Assembly: GCF_029835735.1 (NCBI RefSeq)
Contig: NZ_JAOEAL010000003.1
Location: 86,287-150,286 of the forward strand
Length of the DNA stretch: 64,000 nucleotides
Direction of reading: 5' to 3'
From: Shewanella sp. GD04112
GTDB taxonomy: Bacteria > Pseudomonadota > Gammaproteobacteria > Enterobacterales > Shewanellaceae
The translations under genes were made by a program, and so were the position numbers. The notes beneath the pieces are model-generated. The model worked only from the letters and a program-made list of their open reading frames with translations, had not been told where the DNA came from and did not search any database. Positions 25,378 through 34,122 of the stretch are shown here, in pieces; positions within the stretch are counted from its first letter, which is position 1, and every line of letters begins with the position of its first letter.

Positions 25378-27504
25378 TTATACAGGTTCCCCGTTCTTAT
25401 CTTGGTAAGTGGCTTTGCATTTCGGGTAGCCAGAGCAACCGTACCAGAACTCACCCTTCTTTTTGACCGATTCACGCTTTATTAGCTTTTCACCGCATTG
25501 TTTGCACTGGAACTCGGTTGCAGTGGATGCCATTTTGGGTTTGCCAGATTTGGCTCCTGCTTTTCCTTTATTTGTTTTGCTGGTGGGTTGACTGGTGATA
25601 CTAATCCCTTGGGATTTTATGTGGTTCACTGCTTGGGTTACGAATCCATCTACTTCCGTTAAAAACTGACCAATAGATAGCTCTCTGTCCCTTACTTGAT
25701 TCATCTTTAACTGCCAAAATGCAGTTAGATCCACACTGGCCAAGTAACTAGGTAGCTGGTCATACGCTTGCTCACCAAATGGTGTAGCAATGATCTTTTT
25801 ACCTTTCATTTCTATGAATTGGCGATTGAACAGCAATTCAATAATAGAGCCCCTAGTTGCAGGAGTGCCAATACCGCCTTTCTCTTGTGTCCCTTTGTCG
25901 CGCTCGATAAGGACACGCTTAAGATTTTCATTGGTAACGTATGTCGCGGCCTTTTTTAAGTCCTCTAACAATGTACTCATTACGTATAGAGCCTTAGGTT
26001 TGCTTTTCCCTTCACGTAAAGAGGTGTCACCAGAATAAATATGGCCACTGTCGTATTTACCAAGCCCATCCAGTTCATCAAATGCTGTTAGCTCTTGGGT
26101 CAATTCAGCTTGTTCTTCATCATCTTCAAATGACTCTCCTGAGTACAATGCCGCCCAACCATGACGCTCTACCTGAGAGCCCATAGCGGTTAACTTATAT
26201 TCCCCGGCACTCGCTGTAACTTTGATGTGCGCGGTTATTTTCTTCGGGAAGAACTGAGCCAAAAAATTTCGACAAATCAGCATATAGACGTTCATTTCAT
26301 CTTTCGTAACCTTACTCATATCTGCTCTAACATCACATGGGATAATGCCGTGGTGAGCTGATTCGGCTACTTTAGCGTCGCTAAAGGCGCGGCTTTTGAT
26401 TGAGAAGTCTGCTGCATCGACTGCAGCGGCAAAGGCCGAGCAGTTCAGTTTAATAAAATTGGCAATGTGAGCGCCCTGCGGGTGAAATTCCTCGGGTAGA
26501 TATCCGGTATCGGTTCGGTTGTAAGTAATGAGTTTATGATCTTCCCGAAGCGATTGAGTCAGCTTCAACGTCTGTTCGGGTGAATAGTCAAATAGGTTAG
26601 AACACGCTTTTTGCAGGTCTAATAGCGAGAATGGCAGAGGGGGGCTGGCTTCTGAATTGGTTCTATCGAGGTCAGTAATATTAACGCTCCTACCTTCCAG
26701 AGACAGTTTGATAAATTCAGCCTGCGACCTGTCTAACAACCTTTTTTTGTCGTCAAATTTTTCGGGTTCGCATTCTGCAATTTCATTCAGGTCCACTTTA
26801 AATTTAATCGCGCCCTCCCTAAACCTAACTGCGGCGAAAATGTCGTAATATGGAATCGAAGTATGCGACCGATTAAGCCTGCACCGTTCCACAACAAGCG
26901 ACAAAATTGCCGACTGGACACGGCCTACGCTGAACACGCCACCATTCCCACTCAGTACCGTACACAGGCGCGTTAAATTAAGTCCATAGATGAAATCGAA
27001 TGCTGATCGCCCGTAAGCCGATTGACTTTGCGATAGGAACTGCGAGTTAGGTTTTACGTTGGAAAATGCTTTAGCGATTGAAGCTTCGTTCAAGTCGTTA
27101 ATTTTTAGTCGGTTTACTTGTCCTTTGTATTTCGCATAGTCCAACACTTCATCTACGAGAATCTGGCCTTCATCATCATCGTCACCCGCATGGGTAACTA
27201 AATTTGCTGATTTTAATAGGTCTAACAGAGTCTTAAGCTGCGCCTTTGTTTTGGCAATGGGCTTAAGAGTGAGCGGGAGTAATTGCATAGGCAGTGTTTC
27301 TACTGCCCATGTTTTATAAAGCGGGTTATGTTCCTCAGGGGTCTTGAAAGTAAGTAAGTGGCCAATGCACCAGCTAACGATTTGCTTCTGGCCTTTGCCG
27401 TCTGCACCACAATCAATGTAGCCGTTACATGACCTTGCGTTCTTATTCAAATACCCGGCAATGGCCTTAGCTACGGCAGGTTTTTCCGCGATTATTAAAT
27501 GCAT
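25378..27504 (-). CDS. topB: DNA topoisomerase III (type IA)
   Basis: 708 residues. The Toprim start MHLIIAEKPAVAKAIAGYL is followed by the acidic THAGDDDDEGQILVDE motif. Further on come FIYGLNLTRL and GVFSVGRVQSAILSLVV, and the active-site box LITYNRTDTGYLPEE (catalytic Tyr near residue 327). The C-terminal zinc finger (CKQCG ... CSGYPKC) lies in the last 40 residues. TopB homologues belong to the conserved backbone of G-type conjugative elements and probably unlink transfer or replication intermediates. It is the only gene on the minus strand in this part of the backbone. Confidence 0.95.
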   Translation of the reverse strand: MHLIIAEKPAVAKAIAGYLNKNARSCNGYIDCGADGKGQKQIVSWCIGHLLTFKTPEEHNPLYKTWAVETLPMQLLPLTLKPIAKTKAQLKTLLDLLKSANLVTHAGDDDDEGQILVDEVLDYAKYKGQVNRLKINDLNEASIAKAFSNVKPNSQFLSQSQSAYGRSAFDFIYGLNLTRLCTVLSGNGGVFSVGRVQSAILSLVVERCRLNRSHTSIPYYDIFAAVRFREGAIKFKVDLNEIAECEPEKFDDKKRLLDRSQAEFIKLSLEGRSVNITDLDRTNSEASPPLPFSLLDLQKACSNLFDYSPEQTLKLTQSLREDHKLITYNRTDTGYLPEEFHPQGAHIANFIKLNCSAFAAAVDAADFSIKSRAFSDAKVAESAHHGIIPCDVRADMSKVTKDEMNVYMLICRNFLAQFFPKKITAHIKVTASAGEYKLTAMGSQVERHGWAALYSGESFEDDEEQAELTQELTAFDELDGLGKYDSGHIYSGDTSLREGKSKPKALYVMSTLLEDLKKAATYVTNENLKRVLIERDKGTQEKGGIGTPATRGSIIELLFNRQFIEMKGKKIIATPFGEQAYDQLPSYLASVDLTAFWQLKMNQVRDRELSIGQFLTEVDGFVTQAVNHIKSQGISITSQPTSKTNKGKAGAKSGKPKMASTATEFQCKQCGEKLIKRESVKKKGEFWYGCSGYPKCKATYQDKNGEPV

Positions 27505-27645
27505 CCTCGACGCCCATTATTCAGCTAAAAGCGGCAAGTTAGCAGCTTGCTTAATACAAATCACAAAAGGCATGGAAATCCGGGGGAATCGGTTGATAAC
27601 AAGCATTTGTTGTTTTAAATTGCATTAATACCCATTTATTATTTA

Positions 27646-27960
27646 ATGTTTTTAGCGGATAAAATCTTGGAATTATTCACCTTTTTAAAGTCTGTAAGTG
27701 ACGAAATTATCCCTGAGCTATCGAAGATACATTTGGCTGGATGGAATGGGTCAGAAAACCCTTTGGATGTGTTTCTGGCAGGGGAATTTGAAGAATGGCA
27801 ATCTTGGCAATCTAAGCAAAATTTCAATAGGGAATACATTGTCTCACTGATCCAACTGCCTGAACCGGATACATGGTTAATTCCTTGCTTGATCAAACTT
27901 GTGATTCTAGCGTTTGCATTCTCGACCAAATCAAACTTAGCACCTTGTTTAGCGGCATGA
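27646..27960 (+). pseudogene. Probable truncated gene, N-terminal fragment
   Basis: The frame encodes LDVFLAGEFEEWQSWQSKQ followed by NFNREYIVSLIQLPEPDTWL, a pattern I associate with the N-terminal region of some GIY-YIG-linked proteins. The continuation (IPCLIKLVILAFAFSTK) does not fit and ends soon after. There is no clear ribosome site. I read it as a frameshifted or truncated remnant; the family link is tentative. Confidence 0.35.
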
Positions 27961-28097
27961 GCGGCTACGCCTTAGCATTTATCCCGCAAGGAAAGACGGC
28001 AAAGGATCAGTGTTATGTTGCTTACTGGTTTACTGCATCAAACGGTGAAAGGGCGGTAAAAGACGTTAATATCAAAAGTATCACTACAGGTTGCTAA
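27957..28097 (+). CDS. Possible small ORF
   Basis: 46 residues from ATG 27957 (MSGYALAFIPQGK...), an alternative start lying 28 codons upstream. Plausible protein-like composition but no ribosome site and no family. It could be the 3' end of the same broken gene in another frame. Confidence 0.25.
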   Translation: MSGYALAFIPQGKTAKDQCYVAYWFTASNGERAVKDVNIKSITTGC

Positions 28098-28388
28098 TCA
28101 GTACCATCTTATTAATAAAAGTAATGATATACAGCTAGTTAAGCTAAATGTCTCAGAGGATAGGTTTTGAGTTAGTTTTGAGACATGAAAGGCTACACAA
28201 AAAGATTTTATCTGATAATATGCAGTTTCTAACCTCGCTTTTACTCTGGCCAATTTCAGTAATAGCGTTGCAGGCCACTACTCTCGCTTCAATTCCAAAC
28301 CCGCTTTAATTCCACAAATCCAATTTAATCCAATCTTCACTGGCAGATTCGCTCTATCAGGGCTTTTTTGCGTCTAAAGGCAACCAAA
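28098..28388 (+). promoter_or_regulatory. Leader region of the exonuclease-CobS-vWA gene series
   Basis: Gene-free 290 bp. It contains repeated AATCCAATTTAATCCAATC-like runs (about 28316-28342), a short weak hairpin (TGGCAGATTCGCTCTATCAG) with CTTTTTTG after it, and a site AAAGGCAACCAAA before the start. The layout resembles the leaders of the genes that follow. Confidence 0.45.
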
Positions 28389-29441
28389 ATGAAAATAATC
28401 CCGCTTACCCAAGGCTCTGAGTCTTGGCTTGAGTGGCGTGGAAATGGCCTCGGTGCCAGTCTCGCGCACACTATTATCGGCGCATCCCACTATGATACTG
28501 CGTATCAGTTATGGGGTGAGATTATCGGAATATTCCCTAAGCAAGACCTCGACCGTAACCCCAATGTAATTCGGGGGAAGCAGTTTGAGGATACCGCTAG
28601 GGCAGTATACGAGAAACACACTAATGAAAAATTCCCTCCGCTATGTATCGAAAGCCAATTAGGTTATCCATTCATAGCAAGTCTTGACGGCCTATCGGTT
28701 AACTCTAAGAAAAAAAGAGTCTTAGAGATTAAGTGTCCGGCACCGTCAACATGGGATGAACTTGTAGAACGCAAACGTCTTTCACTGGCATTTAGGACTT
28801 ACTACACGCAAGTGCAGTACCAGCTCTTATGTTGCGATGGTGAAGCTGAATCAGGGGTTTTATTTTTCTACAACGTAGAAACAAGACAATCCCTTGCGTT
28901 TGAAATCTTACCTGAACCAGCTTTCCAAGACTGGTTAAAAGAACAAGTCCTTAAGTTTTGGGATTTGGTCATCAACAGAACACCGCCAGAACTGGATCTC
29001 GAAAGAGATTGCATTACCCCTGATTTAACCAACTCAATCAACACTAAGGAATGGAAGGAGCTTACCTATCAATTAGTCAACGTACTAAGTGACAAGAAGG
29101 CTCTGGAAACGAAAGTTGATGCGTTGGATAAACAGAAAAGAGCTATTGAGCAGTCAATTATCGACTTGCTTGGTGGCTTTAAGCAGGGTGAGTGTTTTGG
29201 TGTCAAAGTCGCAGTGTCCAGAAGGACTGGCAGCATTGATTACCAAACAGCTTATAACGATTTAGCCGCAATGACAGGGCAAAGCGTTCCATTAACCAAA
29301 CGTAACGATAGCTTTTCTACGCGATTATCTATTAACCGCGCTCAAGGCGAAGCGATTACAAAAGAAGTCATAGAAAGTGTTAGGGCAGAACTCATTAAAA
29401 CGGTTTCTTCAACCCCAAACGATTACGACTTTACCCTTTAA
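28389..29441 (+). CDS. YqaJ-family exonuclease (lambda Exo-like)
   Basis: 350 residues from ATG 28389. It begins QGSESWLEWRGNGLGAS, has RGKQFEDTARAVYE near residue 60 and ASLDGL near 100. The nuclease core LEIKCP lies near 115, followed by YYTQVQYQLLCCD (QxxxY-type box). These are the catalytic Asp/Glu/Lys and Gln positions of YqaJ-type 5'-3' exonucleases. It should resect ends for Bet to anneal. The tail is helical and coiled. Confidence 0.9.
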   Translation: MKIIPLTQGSESWLEWRGNGLGASLAHTIIGASHYDTAYQLWGEIIGIFPKQDLDRNPNVIRGKQFEDTARAVYEKHTNEKFPPLCIESQLGYPFIASLDGLSVNSKKKRVLEIKCPAPSTWDELVERKRLSLAFRTYYTQVQYQLLCCDGEAESGVLFFYNVETRQSLAFEILPEPAFQDWLKEQVLKFWDLVINRTPPELDLERDCITPDLTNSINTKEWKELTYQLVNVLSDKKALETKVDALDKQKRAIEQSIIDLLGGFKQGECFGVKVAVSRRTGSIDYQTAYNDLAAMTGQSVPLTKRNDSFSTRLSINRAQGEAITKEVIESVRAELIKTVSSTPNDYDFTL

Positions 29442-29481
29442 CTATCTCAATCCAATCCAAACCAATCAAAGGACTTTCAAT

Positions 29482-30621
29482 ATGTTCACACAAGAAAACA
29501 TCAAAACTTTAGCTACTACATTCGCAAACACTTTAGTTGAGGCTCAAGCGGCTCACGCCACTAAGTCTGCTAATGCTGCCCTATTTGATGGGACTGACGT
29601 TTCGTTTAACACGGTAAGCAAGTCGGTAGGTTCACTGTTTTTAAACACAGACCGTCCATTTGCAAACCCAAGTAAACAATTTCAGGTAAAAGAATGGCCA
29701 CTGCCGCCAGCCTCAATTTTTGAGGTGGACGAGGACTACTTGTTCAGGCTGGATCTTCTGCAAGACATTCTTATGTTTTTGCAGGATTCAATGGGCTTCG
29801 GTCTATGGCTTTCAGGTAGCAAAGGTACTGGTAAAACGTCAATCATCGAGCAGGTAACAGCTCGGCTTGGCGTACCGTTATTCCAAGAAACGGGCAGTGC
29901 AAAAACCGAATATTTTGATTTATTCGGTATGCACGTTCCGGTTGGTAACGGTAAAACTAAATTCATGGCAGGCGGCTTGCTGAGTGCCATGAGAGAGGGC
30001 GGCGTATTTCTTCTTAACGAAGCAGACGCAATGCTTCCATCTGAGCAAATTAAACTCAATGAAGTGGTATCCGGTAAACCAATTTACGTCCCTCAATTAG
30101 AGGAATGGGTCTACCCAAGTCCTGAATTCCGTTTTGTGGCCACTGGCAACACTAACGGTAACGGCAACACTAACGGTAACTATCTAGGTACTAACAAAAT
30201 GAACGAGGCTTTTATGGATCGTTTCATGGTTGTTATGGTTGAGCATCTTTCACAAGATGCAGAAGTCAGAATGCTGAAAGGCTACCTAAATAAACTGTGT
30301 GCTGACAAAGGGCTTAAAGGAAACCCTAAATTCAATCTGCTGGCTTACGAGGCTATGTGCTCAGAAATGGTTAATGTGGCAAACCTCATTCGAGGTGCCG
30401 TAATTAACCAAACCGGGGCATCTACCATGTTGTCAATGCGTGGGTTGAAGCGTTGGATCACCCTGACAGTGCTTAATACTAAGACTGCCGGGATGAACAG
30501 CGTGAAAGCTGCTTTTATGAAAGCTCATGGCAATTCATTGTCTGAGGCTGAATTATTAATGGCTGTTGAGTTGTGTGAGGACGTATTCGGCAAGGCATTC
30601 TCTGAAAATGAGGCTGCATAA
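29482..30621 (+). CDS. CobS/MoxR-like AAA+ ATPase
   Basis: 379 residues; ATG at 29482 after CAAAGGACTTTCAAT. Walker A GSKGTGKTS near residue 113, Walker B GGVFLLNEADAM near 175, sensor-1 VATGNTNGNG near 215, and MNEAFMDRF near 240 (arginine-finger region). It is of the chelatase-type AAA family that pairs with vWA-domain proteins. Similar cobS-like genes sit beside bet/exo in SXT/R391 and IncC elements. Its role there is unproven; remodelling of a protein complex with the vWA protein is the natural inference. Confidence 0.88.
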   Translation: MFTQENIKTLATTFANTLVEAQAAHATKSANAALFDGTDVSFNTVSKSVGSLFLNTDRPFANPSKQFQVKEWPLPPASIFEVDEDYLFRLDLLQDILMFLQDSMGFGLWLSGSKGTGKTSIIEQVTARLGVPLFQETGSAKTEYFDLFGMHVPVGNGKTKFMAGGLLSAMREGGVFLLNEADAMLPSEQIKLNEVVSGKPIYVPQLEEWVYPSPEFRFVATGNTNGNGNTNGNYLGTNKMNEAFMDRFMVVMVEHLSQDAEVRMLKGYLNKLCADKGLKGNPKFNLLAYEAMCSEMVNVANLIRGAVINQTGASTMLSMRGLKRWITLTVLNTKTAGMNSVKAAFMKAHGNSLSEAELLMAVELCEDVFGKAFSENEAA

Positions 30622-31121
30622 TGCAAATCGGATACTTTCTAACATTCAAGCATGAGACTGAGACTTTCAGCAGGATCAACATTGAAGATTTAATCGACCA
30701 CCTCAAAACGGTCGATACTGCCATACCTGCTTGTATCAAATATGAATTGGTACAGGAATATGGCTGTAAAACTCTTAAATGTACTTATCCTGACGGGCTA
30801 GTTGAACAGATCGTGCTTTGTTCGCCACTGAGTTTTGAGGGGCTACAGGAAACTGTTTCAGCCACTCGACTTCCAACTATCGCGTTAACAATCGTCGCGC
30901 TGCAAGGTGCGGGGGTTTCTATCGCTAACATTTGTCTGTATCGCAAGAGCGGCAAAAACAGAGAAGAACTGAAATTTAACGGGCAGCACACGACGTTCAT
31001 TATCGGCAATCAAACAATGGTTGACGGTTTGGACTTCGTAGTTGTGGGTTTAGACATTCTTGAAACATCGAGAGTGCGCTTTACCTTCAACTCAGCCAGT
31101 TTCGATTTTTGGGATCTCTAA
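30621..31121 (+). CDS. Hypothetical protein between CobS-like and DUF3150 genes
   Basis: 166 residues; ATG overlaps the preceding TAA (TAATG), so translation is likely coupled. Soluble, alpha/beta-mixed, no membrane segment. No family recognised. Position within the chelatase-like module suggests an accessory role only. Confidence 0.6.
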   Translation: MQIGYFLTFKHETETFSRINIEDLIDHLKTVDTAIPACIKYELVQEYGCKTLKCTYPDGLVEQIVLCSPLSFEGLQETVSATRLPTIALTIVALQGAGVSIANICLYRKSGKNREELKFNGQHTTFIIGNQTMVDGLDFVVVGLDILETSRVRFTFNSASFDFWDL

Positions 31122-31191
31122 AAACCAATTTGCCGTTTTCAATCTGAAAATGGCCCTCTACTCAAAACACCAATCTAATCCAACCAATCAA

Positions 31192-31208
31192 GGGGCTCAT
31201 GTAGCCCC
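31192..31208 (+). promoter_or_regulatory. Leader hairpin before the DUF3150 gene
   Basis: GGGGCTCATGTAGCCCC stem-loop directly after CCAACCAATCAA and before CGGAGCTATTTATG. It is one of a series of similar hairpin plus CCAATCAA leaders. Confidence 0.55.
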
Positions 31209-31220
31209 ACGGAGCTATTT

Positions 31221-32150
31221 ATGTCTATTCCATTTCCAAAAGATTACACCGTAGTTTTCGTAACTGTTAACCAATGGCACGCAAAGCGTACCTTGCAAAG
31301 TTCGATGCTAGGGCTCGACACAGAAATATCGAAGAAAATTGCTCATTTGGGCAATTTGAACTCGATAGATCCTGAGTCAATCAAAGTGTTTCGCAATCTA
31401 TCAAACCAAGCTCATGCCGCATGTAACAAATTCGGCGTTAAGTTTGGCAATGGGTACTTAGTACCTAATGCTAAATTGCCTTGGTTAAACGGCCAATTGA
31501 ATGACATTAAAACGTCATTTTATGCCGCTAAACGAGACTTAATCACTGGCTACGAAAAGCAGATTTCCAAATGGGCTGACGAAGCCGAGGCGGTTCAAGC
31601 TGGCTTCGGTAAGTACGTGATTAATACCGCTTACTCGAAAGAGTACATTGATAAGCAAATTCAATTTAGCTGGCATGGTATGGACGAGGAAATTAACAGC
31701 CTCGGAAACACTCTGCTCGATGAAGTTGCTTCAAAAGCGCAAGAAAAACTGGATGTGTTAGAGGAAAAAATTGCGAGTAAATGGGGCTTGAGAGTAAGCC
31801 GTAAAGACTTGCCAATTTTGGAATCTATTAAATCAAAACTGCTGGCCAACACACTGCTAGATAAGCGTGTTCAACCAATCATCGACATGATTGATGAACT
31901 GTTAGACCAAACTCCTGAAAAGGGTGATTTGGATATGACATTTGCGCGTAAATATCTATCAGTGGTTAAGACCCTGACTCAACCTCAGTTGATTTATGGG
32001 CTTAACGCTATCGCTGTGGAACCTGCTGAATCATCGGAAGATGATGAAGTGGATATCACAACCGAAGCTGAACCAGTAGAGGCAACCGAACCGGAGCCAA
32101 CTACACCTGTTGTGACTCCAACATCAATGGACTGGTTAGATGTTTTTTAA
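31221..32150 (+). CDS. DUF3150-family protein
   Basis: 309 residues. The N-terminal part has TVNQWHAKRTLQSSMLGLD, typical of DUF3150 proteins. It is followed by AAKRDLITGYEKQISKWADEAE and a long helical region, then an acidic, Glu/Pro/Thr-rich tail. The family is found beside CobS-like ATPases and vWA proteins in phages and conjugative elements, as here. No enzymatic residues are obvious; it may be the adaptor of the AAA/vWA pair. Confidence 0.78.
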   Translation: MSIPFPKDYTVVFVTVNQWHAKRTLQSSMLGLDTEISKKIAHLGNLNSIDPESIKVFRNLSNQAHAACNKFGVKFGNGYLVPNAKLPWLNGQLNDIKTSFYAAKRDLITGYEKQISKWADEAEAVQAGFGKYVINTAYSKEYIDKQIQFSWHGMDEEINSLGNTLLDEVASKAQEKLDVLEEKIASKWGLRVSRKDLPILESIKSKLLANTLLDKRVQPIIDMIDELLDQTPEKGDLDMTFARKYLSVVKTLTQPQLIYGLNAIAVEPAESSEDDEVDITTEAEPVEATEPEPTTPVVTPTSMDWLDVF

Positions 32151-32166
32151 CTAATCCAACCCCAAG

Positions 32167-32187
32167 AATGGCCGCTTAGCGGCCATT
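32167..32187 (+). promoter_or_regulatory. Leader hairpin before the vWA gene
   Basis: AATGGCCGCT / AGCGGCCATT stem, followed by TTAACTAATCAAACCAATCAA and AAAGGAAC. Confidence 0.55.
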
Positions 32188-32224
32188 TAACTAATCAAAC
32201 CAATCAAACCAAAGGAACTCACAA

Positions 32225-34054
32225 ATGAGTATTTTTGAATCGCTACCAATGTATATCGGCGCATTAGCAAATCAAACAGGTATCAAAGTAAAAATTGGCG
32301 GTAACAGTGCAGAAGTGGGGCGTTACGGCTCGACCTGGCACATTAAGTTGCCCTACATTGATACTAAAAATGTTGAGCTTGCTGCTTTGTCTTATGGCTA
32401 CGCTTTGCATGAGACTGGCCATATCCTTTACACAGATTTTGATTTTCGGAATGAGTGGATCAAAGGTGTTTCAGCGAAAACAAATACGCTAAGAAATATC
32501 TTTGAGGATATGTATATCGAGAGACAGCTGCGTCGCAAACTTAAAGGTTCGCATGATCGCCTAAGTAAAGTACGTTCTCACTTAACTAAGCGAGGCGATG
32601 AACTGAATTTGGATGAACTGACAACCGCCAAACTGATTGACCTTGTAATTTACTTCTATGGTTTTAGCGTAAATGGCTACGACAAAGTGTATTACAAGCA
32701 GTTTGAGGATTTCAAAACCGAACTGGATGCCCGTATAGAACCTGCATTTACTGCTGTTTTAATGGGTATCGTGGGTAACTCCCGCTATACACAATCTACC
32801 AAGGATTGCGCGGTTCTGGCCGAAGAAGTGATGCAGTACATTGAGGATTACCTTGATGAACAGGCTAACAAGTCGAATGATGCTAATAGCTCAGATGACG
32901 ATACGGACAGTGATTCTGACGATGCTAACGGCTCCGACGATGATTCTGACGATGCTAACGGCTCCGACGATGATTCTGACGATGCTAACGGCTCCGACGA
33001 TGATTCTGACGATGCCAACGGCTCCGACGATGATTCTGACGATGCCAACGGCTCCGACGATGATTCTGACGGTGCCGAAGGTTCGCAAGGTGATACCGGC
33101 GATGCTGATAGCTCTAATGATAGCGGCGATATAAACGGGTTAAAAAGCGCTTTACGGGAGTTTTTAGATGATGAATCAGGCGATCTTGAAGATAGTTTAG
33201 AGAAAGCACTAAAAGCTGAAATCGAAGCAGAGAAGGAAGGGGACGACAACGAACCTGATCCTCGTGAAGTTTCGTATAACCCAAGTGTTTTACCAGCCCC
33301 AATTCAAAACCAAAATTTTGCACATGCCGATTCAATTCAGAAGAATGCGAGAAAAGAATCATTGTTTTTAGCGCAGCGCCTTCACGGGCTCGTTGAATCA
33401 AAAGCGCAATTGCAACTTGATCGACGCAGCAGCGGTAGACGCTTAATTAACAACGCTGGTTTAAGGCTAATGCAAAATGACATGCGTGTATTTAAACACG
33501 AAAGTCAGGTTGATATGCCTAACACTGCGGTAACGCTCTTACTTGACCAGTCAAACTCAATGTGTGGAAAAGCGTATCAAACTTCGGTTGAATCGACTTA
33601 CGCACTGGTAGAGGCTCTAAGTAAGATCAATTTAGTTAAAACCAGCGTCTTGGGATTCGGAAATTCTACTGAGAGTGTTATTGCGCTCAAAGGTTTTGAA
33701 GAAACCCCTGCAAAATGTCTAACCAAACTGGCAAGCTCGTCTGCCGATGGATATTGCACTCCATTAGCTACTGGGCTATGGGCAGCGTTAAATCAGCTTT
33801 ATACCCGCACTGAGGATAGAAAAGTTGTTTTAGTCGTGACCGACGGCCAGCCACATGGATTCCAATACTGCAAAAATCTAATAGCAGAAATGCAAGCCTC
33901 GAATGTCGAAGTTTATGGCATCGGGATTGGGAACGATTTAAATCTCCCAACTCTGCAATCTCTGTTTGGTAAGCAGTTTGCAATCAAAGTGGATCAGTTA
34001 AGCGACCTAGGCAATGAAGTTTTCAAAATTGCAGAGGGTATTTTGCTGGACTAA
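32225..34054 (+). CDS. CobT-like vWA-domain protein with HExxH motif and Asp-rich repeats
   Basis: 609 residues in three parts. (1) Residues 1-205 include YALHETGHILYTDFDF, a zinc-metalloprotease-like HExxH (near residue 60), with an EDMYIERQL helix about 35 residues later that could give the third ligand. (2) Residues ~215-305 are acidic and include five exact ten-residue repeats (DDSDDANGSD register). (3) The C-terminal vWA domain has the MIDAS LLDQSNSMCGK near 440 and VVTDGQPHG near 537. CobT-type proteins partner chelatase-like AAA ATPases, matching the CobS-like gene upstream. Whether the HExxH is active is unknown. Confidence 0.85.
   Translation: MSIFESLPMYIGALANQTGIKVKIGGNSAEVGRYGSTWHIKLPYIDTKNVELAALSYGYALHETGHILYTDFDFRNEWIKGVSAKTNTLRNIFEDMYIERQLRRKLKGSHDRLSKVRSHLTKRGDELNLDELTTAKLIDLVIYFYGFSVNGYDKVYYKQFEDFKTELDARIEPAFTAVLMGIVGNSRYTQSTKDCAVLAEEVMQYIEDYLDEQANKSNDANSSDDDTDSDSDDANGSDDDSDDANGSDDDSDDANGSDDDSDDANGSDDDSDDANGSDDDSDGAEGSQGDTGDADSSNDSGDINGLKSALREFLDDESGDLEDSLEKALKAEIEAEKEGDDNEPDPREVSYNPSVLPAPIQNQNFAHADSIQKNARKESLFLAQRLHGLVESKAQLQLDRRSSGRRLINNAGLRLMQNDMRVFKHESQVDMPNTAVTLLLDQSNSMCGKAYQTSVESTYALVEALSKINLVKTSVLGFGNSTESVIALKGFEETPAKCLTKLASSSADGYCTPLATGLWAALNQLYTRTEDRKVVLVVTDGQPHGFQYCKNLIAEMQASNVEVYGIGIGNDLNLPTLQSLFGKQFAIKVDQLSDLGNEVFKIAEGILLD
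32917..33075 (+). repeat. 30-bp tandem repeats in the vWA gene
   Basis: About five units of a 30-bp sequence with GATGATTCTGACGATGC and AACGGCTCCGAC, nearly identical and in frame (ten residues each). Units differ by silent changes (GCTAAC or GCCAAC). Copy number probably varies by slippage. Confidence 0.92.
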
Positions 34055-34072
34055 TCCTAAACCTAAAAACCA

Positions 34073-34089
34073 GCTTGCATTATGCAAGC
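34073..34089 (+). promoter_or_regulatory. Leader hairpin before the primase gene
   Basis: GCTTGCA-TTA-TGCAAGC stem-loop followed by AGGTATTAATCTAACCAATCAA and the start region. Confidence 0.5.
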
Positions 34090-34122
34090 AGGTATTAATC
34101 TAACCAATCAAGAGTAATTAAC

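Noticed and set aside
32917..33075. Regular repeats resembling a CRISPR array
   Set aside because: Repeats are directly adjacent with no spacers and are in frame with a protein-coding gene.
32841..33249. Several overlapping open frames on both strands across the Asp-rich repeat
   Set aside because: They arise because the 30-bp repeat is open in many frames; their low-complexity products have no start signals and the vWA gene explains the region.
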